From: Candidatus Zixiibacteriota bacterium | Lineage (GTDB): Bacteria; Zixibacteria; MSB-5A5; GN15; FEB-12 | DNA length: 64,000 bases | Assembly: GCA_029860345.1 (NCBI GenBank) | Contig: JAOUBJ010000004.1 | Location: forward strand, 1 to 64,000 | Reading direction: 5' to 3' | In this document: positions 27,529 to 36,192 of the stretch, piece by piece | Numbering within the stretch: the first letter of the stretch is position 1 | Layout: each line of letters opens with the position of its first letter | Translations under genes and position numbers: made by a program | The notes under the pieces: model-generated | The model's database searches: none | What the model was told of the DNA's origin: nothing | The model's input: only the letters and a program-made list of their open reading frames with translations

Positions 27529-28641
27529 TTAGTCATTGTAGATAACATGCCCATGGAGCGCTCCTTGGTGTTTGACCCCGGAAAGCGTCAAGAGGTGCGT
27601 ATCACTGACGATTCTTATGTCAACTACTCCTCCGTTAATCGGGAAAGTGCCCACATCTCCTGGTAGCGCGTTCTGCCCGACGGCACCACCGAAATTCTCG
27701 GAGTGGAAAATAGTTGCTACGCTCCCGCTTCCACTTGGGTTTTCGATCTTCAGGAAGTCGGAAGCTCCAAAGGTAGATATTTTGATCCAGGAAGTATTGA
27801 CGATGTACTGGGTGCTGCTGAAATCAACTTGCGTGTATTCCACATGATTGTCTTCGAGGGTTCCATGGATAGTACCGGTGGCTCGGATATCTCCGTCCAC
27901 GTCCAGAGTGTACTGAGGGTTCTCCGTCCCGATGCCGACCATAGTGGGCCCTAGCGTCATCGTTGGCGGGTACCCTCCAGGTTGGCTATATTGCTGGCCA
28001 TAATTGAGTTTTAACGCGCCATAGTCATTCAGGATGTACCAGTCCTTCCAACCCGTAATATCCGTGACGTCATACTGCAACCGGATCCCACAGGTCTGGT
28101 CAAGGCTTGCAATGTGCAGATCCCACGATGGGTATCTCGTCCCGATGCCGATGCGACCGTTGAGTGTAAAATCGGAGTGGAGGGCGACATCGCCGTAGAT
28201 ATCCCCACCGGTAGCCCCGTCCACCGTGGCCACCCTGTAGGCATACGGCACCGAGGTGAGCTGGATGCGCGGAGTCAGGGGAACACCGCTATTGTCGAGC
28301 TCTATCTCCAGCCAGCGTTCGGGACCATTGAGATCGTCCGCTTCAAGCGGCGCTATGCTACCAAGCATGACACTGAAATGCCCGCCGGTAAATGTAACCT
28401 GATTATGGTCTTCCTTACCCCATTTCAAGTTAACGGCTGAGGAAAGAACCGGGTCGTCATAAATCCTGAAGGTCATATCTGTCTTCTGGGTAACCGGATC
28501 ACCATTGGCATCCTCCAGGTATCCCTGGTAGTTGATCATTTCGGGAACATTGGCTCCCTGGGCTGAGGCGATGAGTACGCCGCAGGCCATCATGACAGCC
28601 AACATCGCCGCCATGTTTTTGATTCGATGTGTTCCTAACAT
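27529..28641 (-). CDS. secreted fibre-like protein related to the N-terminus of the S74 fibre at 31106
   Basis: The product has 370 residues. Signal peptide MLGTHRIKNMAAMLAVMMACGVLIASAQG is followed by NVPEMINYQGYLEDANGDPVTQKTDMTFRIYDD. The same opening module (VPQLINYQGRLTDAGGNPVDT) is in the 1500-residue fibre gene at 31106. The middle contains fibre-type IGIGT...P.....L phrases (RIGIGTRYPSWDLHI, MVGIGTENPQYTLDV), which are tail-fibre beta-helix turns typical of surface and phage-fibre-like proteins. The C-terminal 100 residues show no S74 chaperone. Probably a secreted or surface structural protein. AGAGGT precedes the ATG. The function is unknown. Confidence 0.75.
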   Translation of the reverse strand: MLGTHRIKNMAAMLAVMMACGVLIASAQGANVPEMINYQGYLEDANGDPVTQKTDMTFRIYDDPVLSSAVNLKWGKEDHNQVTFTGGHFSVMLGSIAPLEADDLNGPERWLEIELDNSGVPLTPRIQLTSVPYAYRVATVDGATGGDIYGDVALHSDFTLNGRIGIGTRYPSWDLHIASLDQTCGIRLQYDVTDITGWKDWYILNDYGALKLNYGQQYSQPGGYPPTMTLGPTMVGIGTENPQYTLDVDGDIRATGTIHGTLEDNHVEYTQVDFSSTQYIVNTSWIKISTFGASDFLKIENPSGSGSVATIFHSENFGGAVGQNALPGDVGTFPINGGVVDIRIVSDTHLLTLSGVKHQGALHGHVIYND

Positions 28642-28895
28642 TCTTCTACCTCTCTTCTGTTCGCGATTCAGACCCAGAGCTCACACCGGCAAGGCGCTCC
28701 TCGCCTGATCGCAGGCCTTTTTCTTTGTCACATTCGGTTAGTCCGAGTTTTTCTGACTCGGTTCGCTTAGATGGAGAAAAAAGTCGTGGATAGCCCCTTG
28801 CTCCCCAATGTCGTTATGAGACTCACCACCCTGTGGCGCACGACATTGTGCGTTCAAGAACTCTTACGAAAGAACCAGAACGCTCACCGATCCGA

Positions 28896-29402
28896 TCAAA
28901 GTCTCCGCGAAGGAAACTTCTCAGCCAACATCTTGGACTGGCTTTTCCGTTCCATCCGACGCTTGAACCTGTCGGGGGCCGTCTTGTGTAGCTCTTTCTC
29001 AAACTCGGTGTCCGGGACCACCGGTGGCACCTCTTGAGTTTTGCCGTGCTCGTCAATCGCTACAAACGTCAAGAACGAAGAAGCGCACGTCCGACGCTCC
29101 CCGGTCTTAAGGTCTTCACTGATTACGTTGACGTAAATTTCCATCGACGTCTTATGCGTCCAGGTAACGAACGATTCCAGGCAAATCATCTGACCGATAT
29201 TGATCGGGTAGAGAAAATCAACCGAATCGGTCGAGGCTGTCACTACTTGTTGTCGGGCGTGCCGAAAAGCCGAGATCGATGCGATGTCGTCGATATAGTT
29301 CATCACCATACCACCGAACATAGTACCCAGAGCGTTGGAGTCCGGCGGCAGAACCAGCATTGCCTTCACCGTCCGTGATTGAGATACTTGCTTTGCTTGC
29401 AT
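28896..29402 (-). CDS. hotdog-fold acyl-CoA thioesterase
   Basis: The 168-residue protein matches the YciA/BACH type. SRTVKAMLVLPPDSNALGTM is followed by FGGMVMNYIDDIASISAFRH, which contains the catalytic Asp helix. ASTDSVDFLYPINIGQMICL and TSMEIYVNVISEDLKTGERR are conserved hotdog strands. These enzymes hydrolyse acyl-CoA to free acid and CoA in the cytoplasm; chain-length preference cannot be read. The C-terminal basic tail (KRRMERKSQSK) is longer than usual. Start ATG 29402 has AGGA about 11 nt upstream. It stands downstream of the SRPBCC and MarR genes on the same strand, 167 bp away. Confidence 0.88.
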   Translation of the reverse strand: MQAKQVSQSRTVKAMLVLPPDSNALGTMFGGMVMNYIDDIASISAFRHARQQVVTASTDSVDFLYPINIGQMICLESFVTWTHKTSMEIYVNVISEDLKTGERRTCASSFLTFVAIDEHGKTQEVPPVVPDTEFEKELHKTAPDRFKRRMERKSQSKMLAEKFPSRRL

Positions 29403-29569
29403 TGAGATTCCTATCCTACTCTCGGTTATTGCTTTCTATGTTAAGTAAGACAGGCCATGGCCTGTGTCAAGTTGGTTGTCTATCAGCTTAACACTGGCAA
29501 CTCTTGCATCAGTGCCGGGCGTTGATGCAAACGCCCGGCACTTTCGATTCATTCCGGCTACCGATTGCC

Positions 29570-30070
29570 CTATGAGACCATTTCGCCAGTCGTTAGGTAG
29601 TGATCGAGCACACCGAGAATCTCGTCAATCTGCTTCCCGGCTGAGGCCAACTCATCGACAGCCTCATTTCCGTCCTCGTTAAGGGCCGACGCCGTCAGGA
29701 CCCACCGCCCTGTCACCGTGCCATCGCCGTGGTCGACAAGACTTATTTCCATCTTGCCGCATTGGTTTTCGGAGGTTCTGGCATACTCTATGGCCTTGTT
29801 AGGCTCATAGCGTGTGCATACCCAGATCTCCTCGGCGCCGAAGAAACTGGTCCTGATGACTACATTATACTCCGCATAACCGGAGTCCGAATGCAGCAGT
29901 TCGCACGACCAGCCGGGCAGCCAGTCGTATTCGGTTGTCGGACAAAGCAGTGCGAAAAGTGATTCCGCCGATGTCATGAAGGTCCTCTGACAGACAGCCG
30001 TTGCTCTTTTCAACGGATTGATTGTCCGGGACCACTCTTTTTGGACTTGGTCCGATCTTTGCGTGTTCAT
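29570..30070 (-). CDS. SRPBCC-family protein (START-like lipid-binding fold)
   Basis: The 166-residue protein matches the Bet v1/SRPBCC cavity fold: AVCQRTFMTSAESLFALLCP at the first helix, TTEYDWLPGWSCELLHSDSG, then EEIWVCTRYEPNKAIEYART, and a long C-terminal helix (DELASAGKQIDEILGVLDHY). Members bind hydrophobic ligands or act in ring chemistry; no ligand is predictable. AAAGGAG lies 7 nt before the ATG. The gene is 120 bp downstream of the MarR gene, and both upstream regions share the nonamer GTTTAGTAT, so MarR regulation is likely. Confidence 0.75.
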   Translation of the reverse strand: MNTQRSDQVQKEWSRTINPLKRATAVCQRTFMTSAESLFALLCPTTEYDWLPGWSCELLHSDSGYAEYNVVIRTSFFGAEEIWVCTRYEPNKAIEYARTSENQCGKMEISLVDHGDGTVTGRWVLTASALNEDGNEAVDELASAGKQIDEILGVLDHYLTTGEMVS

Positions 30071-30159
30071 CTTGTTTCTCCTTTCATCTTTCAGTTTGGT
30101 GGACCCAGCGCTTGATGTTGCTGGTCACCTTTGTAATCAACCTCTCGTACTAATCAGTG

Positions 30160-30174
30160 TGTACATACTAAACA
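30160..30174. promoter_or_regulatory. putative MarR operator upstream of the SRPBCC gene
   Basis: ATACTAAAC (30165-30173) is the reverse complement of GTTTAGTAT found upstream of the marR-like gene. It sits inside the dyad AGTGT(gtacatact)AACACT in the 120-bp gap between the two genes. Confidence 0.4.
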
Positions 30175-30190
30175 CTGAAAGCAAAAAAAA

Positions 30191-30640
30191 CTACTCAACC
30201 TCGTCGAATGTGTTCCCAAGACGAACCAGGAACCTTTGGATGATTGCTCGCTCCTTAAGAGTGAAGCTCTTAATAATGCGTTCATGTTGCCTCAGAAGAT
30301 CCGCCGTGGAGCGCCGGTAGTGCTCCAATGCCTTGGTGCCGGCCGGGGTGAAGGTCAGGGTCAACTCGTTTTTGTTGTATGGGTCTTTTGACTTAAGCAG
30401 AACTCCTTTCTTTTCCAGACGCGATAACGTCTGAGATACGGCGCCTTTGGTGACACCGAGCTGTTCCGCGATTCGGGTGGCATTGGTGGCCGTCTTGTCT
30501 CGAATTACCAGCATCAGATGGATCTCCGAGGGGAAAAACCTGACACCCCGGTATTGAAAGAGACTCTTCTTCTTCAAAAAGAGAATCTTGTTAATGACTT
30601 TGTGAAGTTCTTCTATGACCATTTCCTGTTTCCTTGCCAT
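30191..30640 (-). CDS. MarR-family transcriptional regulator
   Basis: The 149-residue protein has the MarR winged-helix layout: an N-terminal dimerisation helix, then FPSEIHLMLVIRDKTATNAT, RIAEQLGVTKGAVSQTLSRLEKKG as the recognition helix-turn-helix, and the wing LLKSKDPYNKNELTLTFTPAG. A long C-terminal helix follows. MarR repressors release DNA on binding small phenolic or oxidised ligands. The first ATG (30640) has no ribosome-binding site; Met7 (30622) has AAGGA 8 nt upstream and may be the true start. A dyad TTTAGTATCTAAA lies directly before it, suggesting autoregulation. The SRPBCC gene downstream is the likely target. Confidence 0.9.
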   Translation of the reverse strand: MARKQEMVIEELHKVINKILFLKKKSLFQYRGVRFFPSEIHLMLVIRDKTATNATRIAEQLGVTKGAVSQTLSRLEKKGVLLKSKDPYNKNELTLTFTPAGTKALEHYRRSTADLLRQHERIIKSFTLKERAIIQRFLVRLGNTFDEVE

Positions 30641-30646
30641 ATTCGA

Positions 30647-30660
30647 GTTTAGTATCTAAA
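30647..30660. promoter_or_regulatory. putative MarR operator (autoregulatory)
   Basis: GTTTAGTATCTAAA contains a 5+5 dyad (TTTAG-tat-CTAAA) 7 bp from the first ATG of the MarR gene. A TTGACA-like box lies about 15 bp further upstream on the minus strand. The nonamer GTTTAGTAT is repeated before the SRPBCC gene. Confidence 0.45.
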
Positions 30661-30719
30661 TACGCAATTGTCAACAGATTGTTTTGTTTTTCTCGAAGTT
30701 TTTCAAGTGGCCCATATTT

Positions 30720-30897
30720 CGGGGCTTGTTGAAAAACCCCATCAGCCGTCATTGCGGGCACGGCCACAAGTGGCTTACACTTGCGTGCCGCGGCAATCTC
30801 AATTCGTTGTACAGCATGTAGTATGAGATTGCCGCGCTCTCCCGCGAAACGCGGCATCGCTCGCAATGACGAGAATCTGGACCTGATCAACAGGCCC
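30720..30897. repeat. MITE-like element, copy C, with internal inverted repeat
   Basis: It is bounded by GGGGCTTGTTGAAAAACCCC (about 30720) and CCTGATCAACAGGCCC (ending 30897). Its interior is a large inverted repeat: GTCATTGCGGGCA...CCGCGGCAATCTCA (30750-30800) against TGAGATTGCCGCGCTC...CGCAATGAC (30826-30870). It could fold into a long stem. Half-copies occur near 23192 and 26257. It has no coding capacity. Confidence 0.65.
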
Positions 30898-31105
30898 TCG
30901 GGGGATATCTGCCGACAGGTTGACGTGCTTTTTATACCGACTTGCTCCTGTCTGATCTGTCAGCCACTTCATTTGAGTTGATGCGAATCGGCTAAGGCGT
31001 TGACTATCATGGCAAAGAAGCTATATTAGTCTGGTATTGAACGAATGTACTTACATCGCCGATATCAGTAAAAAGCAAAACCTCGTCCATCTCTGGAGGA
31101 TTTTC

Positions 31106-34100
31106 ATGAAACGGCTCATACATATCTCGTCAATAACCCTTGTCATAGTTCTGGCTGCCTCAAGACTGGCCATTGCCGATGTCCCTCAGCTTATCAACTA
31201 CCAGGGTCGACTCACCGACGCAGGCGGTAACCCGGTCGACACAACCGTCGATGTGACTTTCTATCTTTATGCCATGCCGGGCGGCGGGCCGGAAATATGG
31301 AGCGAGACACACCCTGATGTCGACGTGATCGGCGGACTCTTTGATGTCCAGCTGGGGTCCTTCGTCTCATTCGACGATTCCGTCTTTAACGGCGTCGGAC
31401 GTTTTCTGGGTGTCCAGGTCGGCGACGGGCCGGTGGGAGCGCCGTTTATACCGATCGCCAGCGTTGCTTATTCGATTCGCGCCGGAAAATCTGATACGGC
31501 CGACTATGCCCACACTGCACCGGGCGGCAGCGGCCACTGGACACTCAGTGGTTCGATCCTGTCCACCAACGACGCCTGGGGACTTACGCGTGGAAACGCC
31601 GGGAACGCTATCCTCGGTACGGTCGTCGAGTCACATGTGAACTTCGGTACCGAATGTACAACGGGAGTAGACGAAGCTCCTATAAACCATGCGACTATTT
31701 CCGGCGGTCACTGGAACAAGGCGACTGCCTTCGGCACTACTGTAAGCGGCGGCGTTCGCAACGATGCTTCCGCATCGTCAAGCACCATAAGTGGTGGCGA
31801 GTTCAATCAAACCTCCGGCCAATACAGCACTGTGGGTGGCGGGAACCTGAATGCAGCCGGCGGAACCTTCGCAACCATCGCCGGAGGTGGACCCTCGGAT
31901 ATCGGCAATCCCCTCGGCAGCAATAACCGCGTTTTCGACGACTACAGCACGATCGCCGGTGGCGGCGGAAATAGTGTCGGTTCAGATGACGGCGACAGTG
32001 AGAGCAACAAGTTCGGCACTATCGGCGGTGGCAAAGATAACGTTGTCGGTGGCGAGTTCGCGAGTATCGTCGGTGGATCGGGCAACACGGCCGGTGGATA
32101 TGCTGGTACTATCTCCGGCGGTACGTACAATTCAACCTTCGGCAACTATGCCCATATCGCCGGTGGCAACGGCAACACCGCCGACGGCAACAACTCCTCA
32201 ATCGGCGGCGGCAGCTCGAACAGTTCCGACGGTACCAGTTCCCACATCGGTGGCGGCCAGAGTAATACTGCAAGCGGTCCCTTCACAGTGATAGCCGGTG
32301 GCATAGGCAACACAAGCATCGGACAAATGGCGTCCGTCGCAGGTGGCCAGGGCAACGTGGCGTTTGGCAATCATTCGAGTGTCGATGGTGGAAAGGACAA
32401 CTCCACCATGGCGCAGTTTGCAACAGTCGGCGGTGGTGAAAGCGACACAGCCGGTGGATCGCACGCAACCGTTGGAGGTGGATGGATCAATAGGGCGATG
32501 GGGGACTGGTCCGTTGTTTCCGGCGGAGAGAGTAACACCGGTTCCGGAAATCATTCGGTCATTGGGGGTGGTCTGAGCAATCAAGCCATCCATCCTTTCA
32601 ACACAATAGCAGGTGGCGACAGTAACTCCACAGCCAACACCGCGACTACAATTGGAGGCGGAACAAGTAATACCGTGCAGGGCTCCTGGAGTGTTATCGC
32701 TGGCGGCAAAGACAACAACGCTTACGCTTCCTATAGCGTGATCTCAGGTGGCCGCGACAACTACACCATGGGACCCCGACACTACTCTGCCGTTGGCGGC
32801 GGAAACAGGAATGCCGCCATGGGACAAGCTAGCGCAATCGCGGGAGGTGACGCCGACAGTGTCAAGTCGCACTACGGCGCCATTGGCGGCGGCCAACTGA
32901 ATCTGGCCGGTGATGAAGAAGCCGACACCGCAGTCGTGATCGGTGGCGGCATCAGCAACTCAGGTACAGCTCCGTTTGCTGTCGTCAGTGGCGGTGCGCG
33001 CAACATGGCGGCGGGTGACTACTCTGTCGTTGTTGGAGGTTATCAAAACAGTATTACCAGCACTGGAGATTTTGGTTATCTTTTTGGGATTGCTTCCAAC
33101 CTCACTCAAGACTCCACCTTCATGGTCGACATGCCGCACATCCATTTCGGCGATGAATCCACCGGCTACGAATTCCCCACCGACGACGGCACGGCTGGAC
33201 AGGTGATGACGACCAACGGCAGCGGTCAACTGGGTTGGTCCACGACCGGCGGTGACGGCGGTGTTTGGGTAGTTACCGATTCAATCGCTTACACGCGCAG
33301 CCAACTCGGCATTTCGCGCGGCGGGTCCTTCAACCAAAACTACGGTGTCGACAAACACACCTTTGTAAATCTCGGGTTGTACGGCCAGATTGGCGATGAA
33401 CTGTTTGACATCTCCCACGGCACTATCGGGGGCGGCAGCCACAACAAAATCTTCGGGCACCTGGGGACTATCTCCGGCGGCGCTCAGAACGAGGTAGGCG
33501 GCACTGCGAGTGCAATCGGCGGCGGTCAGTACAATATTGGTGGCTGGGACTTTTCGACAGTCGGGGGCGGCTACACCAACTACGCCGGTTCAGGGTACAG
33601 TACGATAGGCGGCGGCTACCACAATCGCGCCGACGGTCACGCCACTACCATCGGCGGCGGCGAACGAGACTCGGTCGAAGGCCCATGGAGCGGCGTCGCA
33701 GCCGGATACCACAACCGCGCCGGCGATTGGAACCAGGACACGGCCGCCTTCGTCGGAGGAGGCTATGAAAACGCGGCCGAAGGCAGATACGCCTCGGTGT
33801 TAGGCGGCCAATACGACACTGCCTTAGCCGCTTACAGTACAATCGGAGGCGGCCTGGACAACTTCACCTCAGGCGGAATGTACTCCGCCATCGGCGGCGG
33901 GAAACTTAACATCGCCCAGGGAACCAGCGCGACCGTAGCCGGCGGCTTTACCAATCATGCTCTATTTGCCGGTGCCGCCATTGGCGGCGGCGAGAACAAC
34001 GTGGTCCTCGAACGGGCATCAACAATTGCCGGAGGTGCAGCCAACTACGTCGGCAGCAAATTCTCCGCTATACTGGGTGGCCTTGGGGATACAATCCAAG

Positions 34101-35608
34101 CCGGTGCAGACTACTCTTACCTGTTCGGCATCGAAAGCGTGCTATCCCAGGATTCAACTTTCATGGTCGACCTGCCGCACATCCGATTCGGCGATGAAAC
34201 TAACGGCTACGAATTCCCACCGCTTGACGGAACCATTGGTCAGGTCATGACCACCGACGGCAGTGGCCAGTTGAGTTGGTCCGGGTCCGGCGGTGGTATC
34301 GGCGGATGGGTCGACGACGGCAATTACGTCCATCTGGCTACGAACTCTGACAGCGTTGGCATTGGCACTGCTGTGCCCCAAGCAAATCTGCATATTGAAA
34401 GCGGTTTATGGCCGCGATTGAAAATCGAATGCAACGGCACGGGGAGCCCCATCCTGGAGCTGACCAAATATGGAGCCACCACCGAAATGACCCAATACTC
34501 CGGCGGTGAATTTGCCATTGAATCCAATTCTGGAGAACGGATGTCATTTATCACCCAGCCCGGTGGTTCGTTCGTAATGCGGTCCGGATCGGACTACGGA
34601 CTGTTCATCGACAGTGCTCAACGTGTGAGCATCGGTGGCGCCTCGGCCAAAAGCCATCTGGATGTAGAGGGCGGCGTTTCCGTCGGCTGGCAGTATGCCG
34701 GCTTGTATGCGGCTCCGGATGACGGCCTGATAGTACAGGGGAGAGTCGGCATAGGCACGCACGATCCCAAAATGAAACTGGACATCGACGGTGGCACCAG
34801 GATTACAAATGTCAACTGGCCGGGTACTGGAGAAGGATTGGAGATGAACTACGATCCCGACATCAATCAGGGTATCATCCAGACCTACGACCGTGACGCG
34901 GGCACTTTTGGGACCTTATACCTGGGTGACGGAAATGTCGGCATCGGCACGACAAGTCCTCAAGACGCTCTCGAAGTTGCCGGGTTCGTTCGACTCGATG
35001 GTGGAGCTGGTAGCGGCAGCAATCTTCGATATGCCGACGGCGGAACCTTGCGATGGGCGCTGTTGTATAGGCCCTGGGCTTCTCATAAGCTGGGCTTCTT
35101 CGATGAGCAAGCTGCTCGTTGGACTTTGGCCATGGAACAGGGTACCGGCGAGGTTGGTATCGGGACCGACAGCCCCAACTACACGCTGGACGTCCGTGGC
35201 ACTATAGGCAGCAACACTACACTGTATCATAGTGATCGCAGGTGGAAACAGAATATAGCAACTATCGACGATGCGTTGAACAAGATATCACAACTTCGTG
35301 GAGTGTCGTACGAATGGCGTGGGAACGAGTACCAAGAGATGCTATTCCCGGAAGGGACCCAACTTGGCTTGGTTGCTCAGGAAGTAGAGACAATTCTCCC
35401 GGAGGTTGTGAATACCAACAGCGCCGGTTACAAGGCCATTGAATATGCAAAACTGACAGCGGTGCTAATCGAGGCAGTGAAAGAACTTCAGGCTGAAAAC
35501 GAACAGCTCAAAGAGGACGTGAACCGACTGAGCGATCTTGAATCTAAAGTGAACGATTTGCAGAAAGCCATCGGAAAACTATCGGCTACATCGGACGCGA
35601 CGTTGTAA
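31106..35608 (+). CDS. giant secreted fibre: head-type GG repeats and C-terminal S74 intramolecular chaperone
   Basis: The product has about 1500 residues. The start is ATG 31106 (GGAGG 6 nt upstream), giving signal peptide MKRLIHISSITLVIVLAASRLAIA. A short N-terminal module (VPQLINYQGRLTDAGGNPVD) is shared with the gene at 27529. More than 40 repeats of the form (s/t)-x-I/V-x-GG-x-x-N-x-A follow, e.g. SAIGGGQYNIGG, STIGGGYHNRADG. They resemble Hep_Hag/YadA-type trimeric heads and come in two blocks, each closed by YLFGI...QDSTFMVD.PHI.FGDE. Tail-fibre turns (VGIGT..P) lead to the S74-type domain: SDRRWKQNIATIDDALNKIS, LGLVAQEVETILPEVV, then a terminal coiled coil. Such domains trimerise the fibre and cut themselves off. 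No phage genes surround it. Confidence 0.9.
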   Translation: MKRLIHISSITLVIVLAASRLAIADVPQLINYQGRLTDAGGNPVDTTVDVTFYLYAMPGGGPEIWSETHPDVDVIGGLFDVQLGSFVSFDDSVFNGVGRFLGVQVGDGPVGAPFIPIASVAYSIRAGKSDTADYAHTAPGGSGHWTLSGSILSTNDAWGLTRGNAGNAILGTVVESHVNFGTECTTGVDEAPINHATISGGHWNKATAFGTTVSGGVRNDASASSSTISGGEFNQTSGQYSTVGGGNLNAAGGTFATIAGGGPSDIGNPLGSNNRVFDDYSTIAGGGGNSVGSDDGDSESNKFGTIGGGKDNVVGGEFASIVGGSGNTAGGYAGTISGGTYNSTFGNYAHIAGGNGNTADGNNSSIGGGSSNSSDGTSSHIGGGQSNTASGPFTVIAGGIGNTSIGQMASVAGGQGNVAFGNHSSVDGGKDNSTMAQFATVGGGESDTAGGSHATVGGGWINRAMGDWSVVSGGESNTGSGNHSVIGGGLSNQAIHPFNTIAGGDSNSTANTATTIGGGTSNTVQGSWSVIAGGKDNNAYASYSVISGGRDNYTMGPRHYSAVGGGNRNAAMGQASAIAGGDADSVKSHYGAIGGGQLNLAGDEEADTAVVIGGGISNSGTAPFAVVSGGARNMAAGDYSVVVGGYQNSITSTGDFGYLFGIASNLTQDSTFMVDMPHIHFGDESTGYEFPTDDGTAGQVMTTNGSGQLGWSTTGGDGGVWVVTDSIAYTRSQLGISRGGSFNQNYGVDKHTFVNLGLYGQIGDELFDISHGTIGGGSHNKIFGHLGTISGGAQNEVGGTASAIGGGQYNIGGWDFSTVGGGYTNYAGSGYSTIGGGYHNRADGHATTIGGGERDSVEGPWSGVAAGYHNRAGDWNQDTAAFVGGGYENAAEGRYASVLGGQYDTALAAYSTIGGGLDNFTSGGMYSAIGGGKLNIAQGTSATVAGGFTNHALFAGAAIGGGENNVVLERASTIAGGAANYVGSKFSAILGGLGDTIQAGADYSYLFGIESVLSQDSTFMVDLPHIRFGDETNGYEFPPLDGTIGQVMTTDGSGQLSWSGSGGGIGGWVDDGNYVHLATNSDSVGIGTAVPQANLHIESGLWPRLKIECNGTGSPILELTKYGATTEMTQYSGGEFAIESNSGERMSFITQPGGSFVMRSGSDYGLFIDSAQRVSIGGASAKSHLDVEGGVSVGWQYAGLYAAPDDGLIVQGRVGIGTHDPKMKLDIDGGTRITNVNWPGTGEGLEMNYDPDINQGIIQTYDRDAGTFGTLYLGDGNVGIGTTSPQDALEVAGFVRLDGGAGSGSNLRYADGGTLRWALLYRPWASHKLGFFDEQAARWTLAMEQGTGEVGIGTDSPNYTLDVRGTIGSNTTLYHSDRRWKQNIATIDDALNKISQLRGVSYEWRGNEYQEMLFPEGTQLGLVAQEVETILPEVVNTNSAGYKAIEYAKLTAVLIEAVKELQAENEQLKEDVNRLSDLESKVNDLQKAIGKLSATSDATL

Positions 35609-35739
35609 CGGTGGTTCGCGCGTTACTCAGTCATACTGGCAAAGGCCGGATAAAAGTAGGTCAGGAGCCCTGTGCTCCTGACATCTTGGCGGGTCCGAAG
35701 ACGGACCCACCCTACATTTGTCGACAACCTCACCCCGTG

Positions 35740-35871
35740 CACCCCTCAACCTCATCTTGAGCGCCCCTCAACTTCATCCTGAGCACCCCTCAACTTCATC
35801 TTGAGCGCCCCTCAACTTCATCCTGAGCACCCCTCAACTTCATCCTGAGCACCCCTCAACTTCATCCTGAG
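35740..35871. repeat. 22-bp tandem repeat, six copies
   Basis: Six head-to-tail copies of CACCCCTCAACTTCATCCTG+AG occur at 35740, 35762, 35784, 35806, 35828 and 35850. The first two differ at single bases (CCTCATCTTG, CGCCCC). The last runs into CGGAGTCGAAGGATGA, so the array seems to be an expansion of the dispersed CATCCTGAGCGGAGTCGAAG motif. Around it (35609-36192) I see no gene. GGCGGGTCCGAAGACGGACC (about 35689) is another dispersed repeat. Confidence 0.9.
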
Positions 35872-36192
35872 CGGAGTCGAAGGATGAGCGGAGTCGCTGC
35901 ATGAGACTTTGTCACCCCACGAAAAAACTCACCCGACGCTTCGCTCTGTGTGTGGTATCGAGGTGTTTCCTGAGTCGTTTCTGTACGCCAGCGAACACCA
36001 ACTGCCATACATGCGGACAGTCGACAACCAACTCCATCACACTAAACCATTGAAAAACAACCGGCTGCGCACGCGGCATTCTTCTTGCTTTTAACACCTT
36101 CAGTGGCAACATCGTAGCCCGTAGAAATGCGATCTCGAAGTTGACCGTATGATGACTGAAGACGTAAGATACCAAAATACAGGAATGTCAAT

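Noticed and set aside
28700-28735. GCCTGATCGCAGGC hairpin followed by TTTTT as a terminator
   Set aside because: No plus-strand gene lies upstream to be terminated, and the neighbouring genes are on the minus strand. It may be chance.
31941-33842. Antisense open frames within the fibre gene, some with Pro-rich products
   Set aside because: They arise from the Gly-rich repeats of the plus-strand fibre, and no ribosome-binding site or motif supports them.
35740-35871. CRISPR array
   Set aside because: The 22-bp units are directly adjacent with no unique spacers and no cas genes nearby, so it is a simple tandem repeat.
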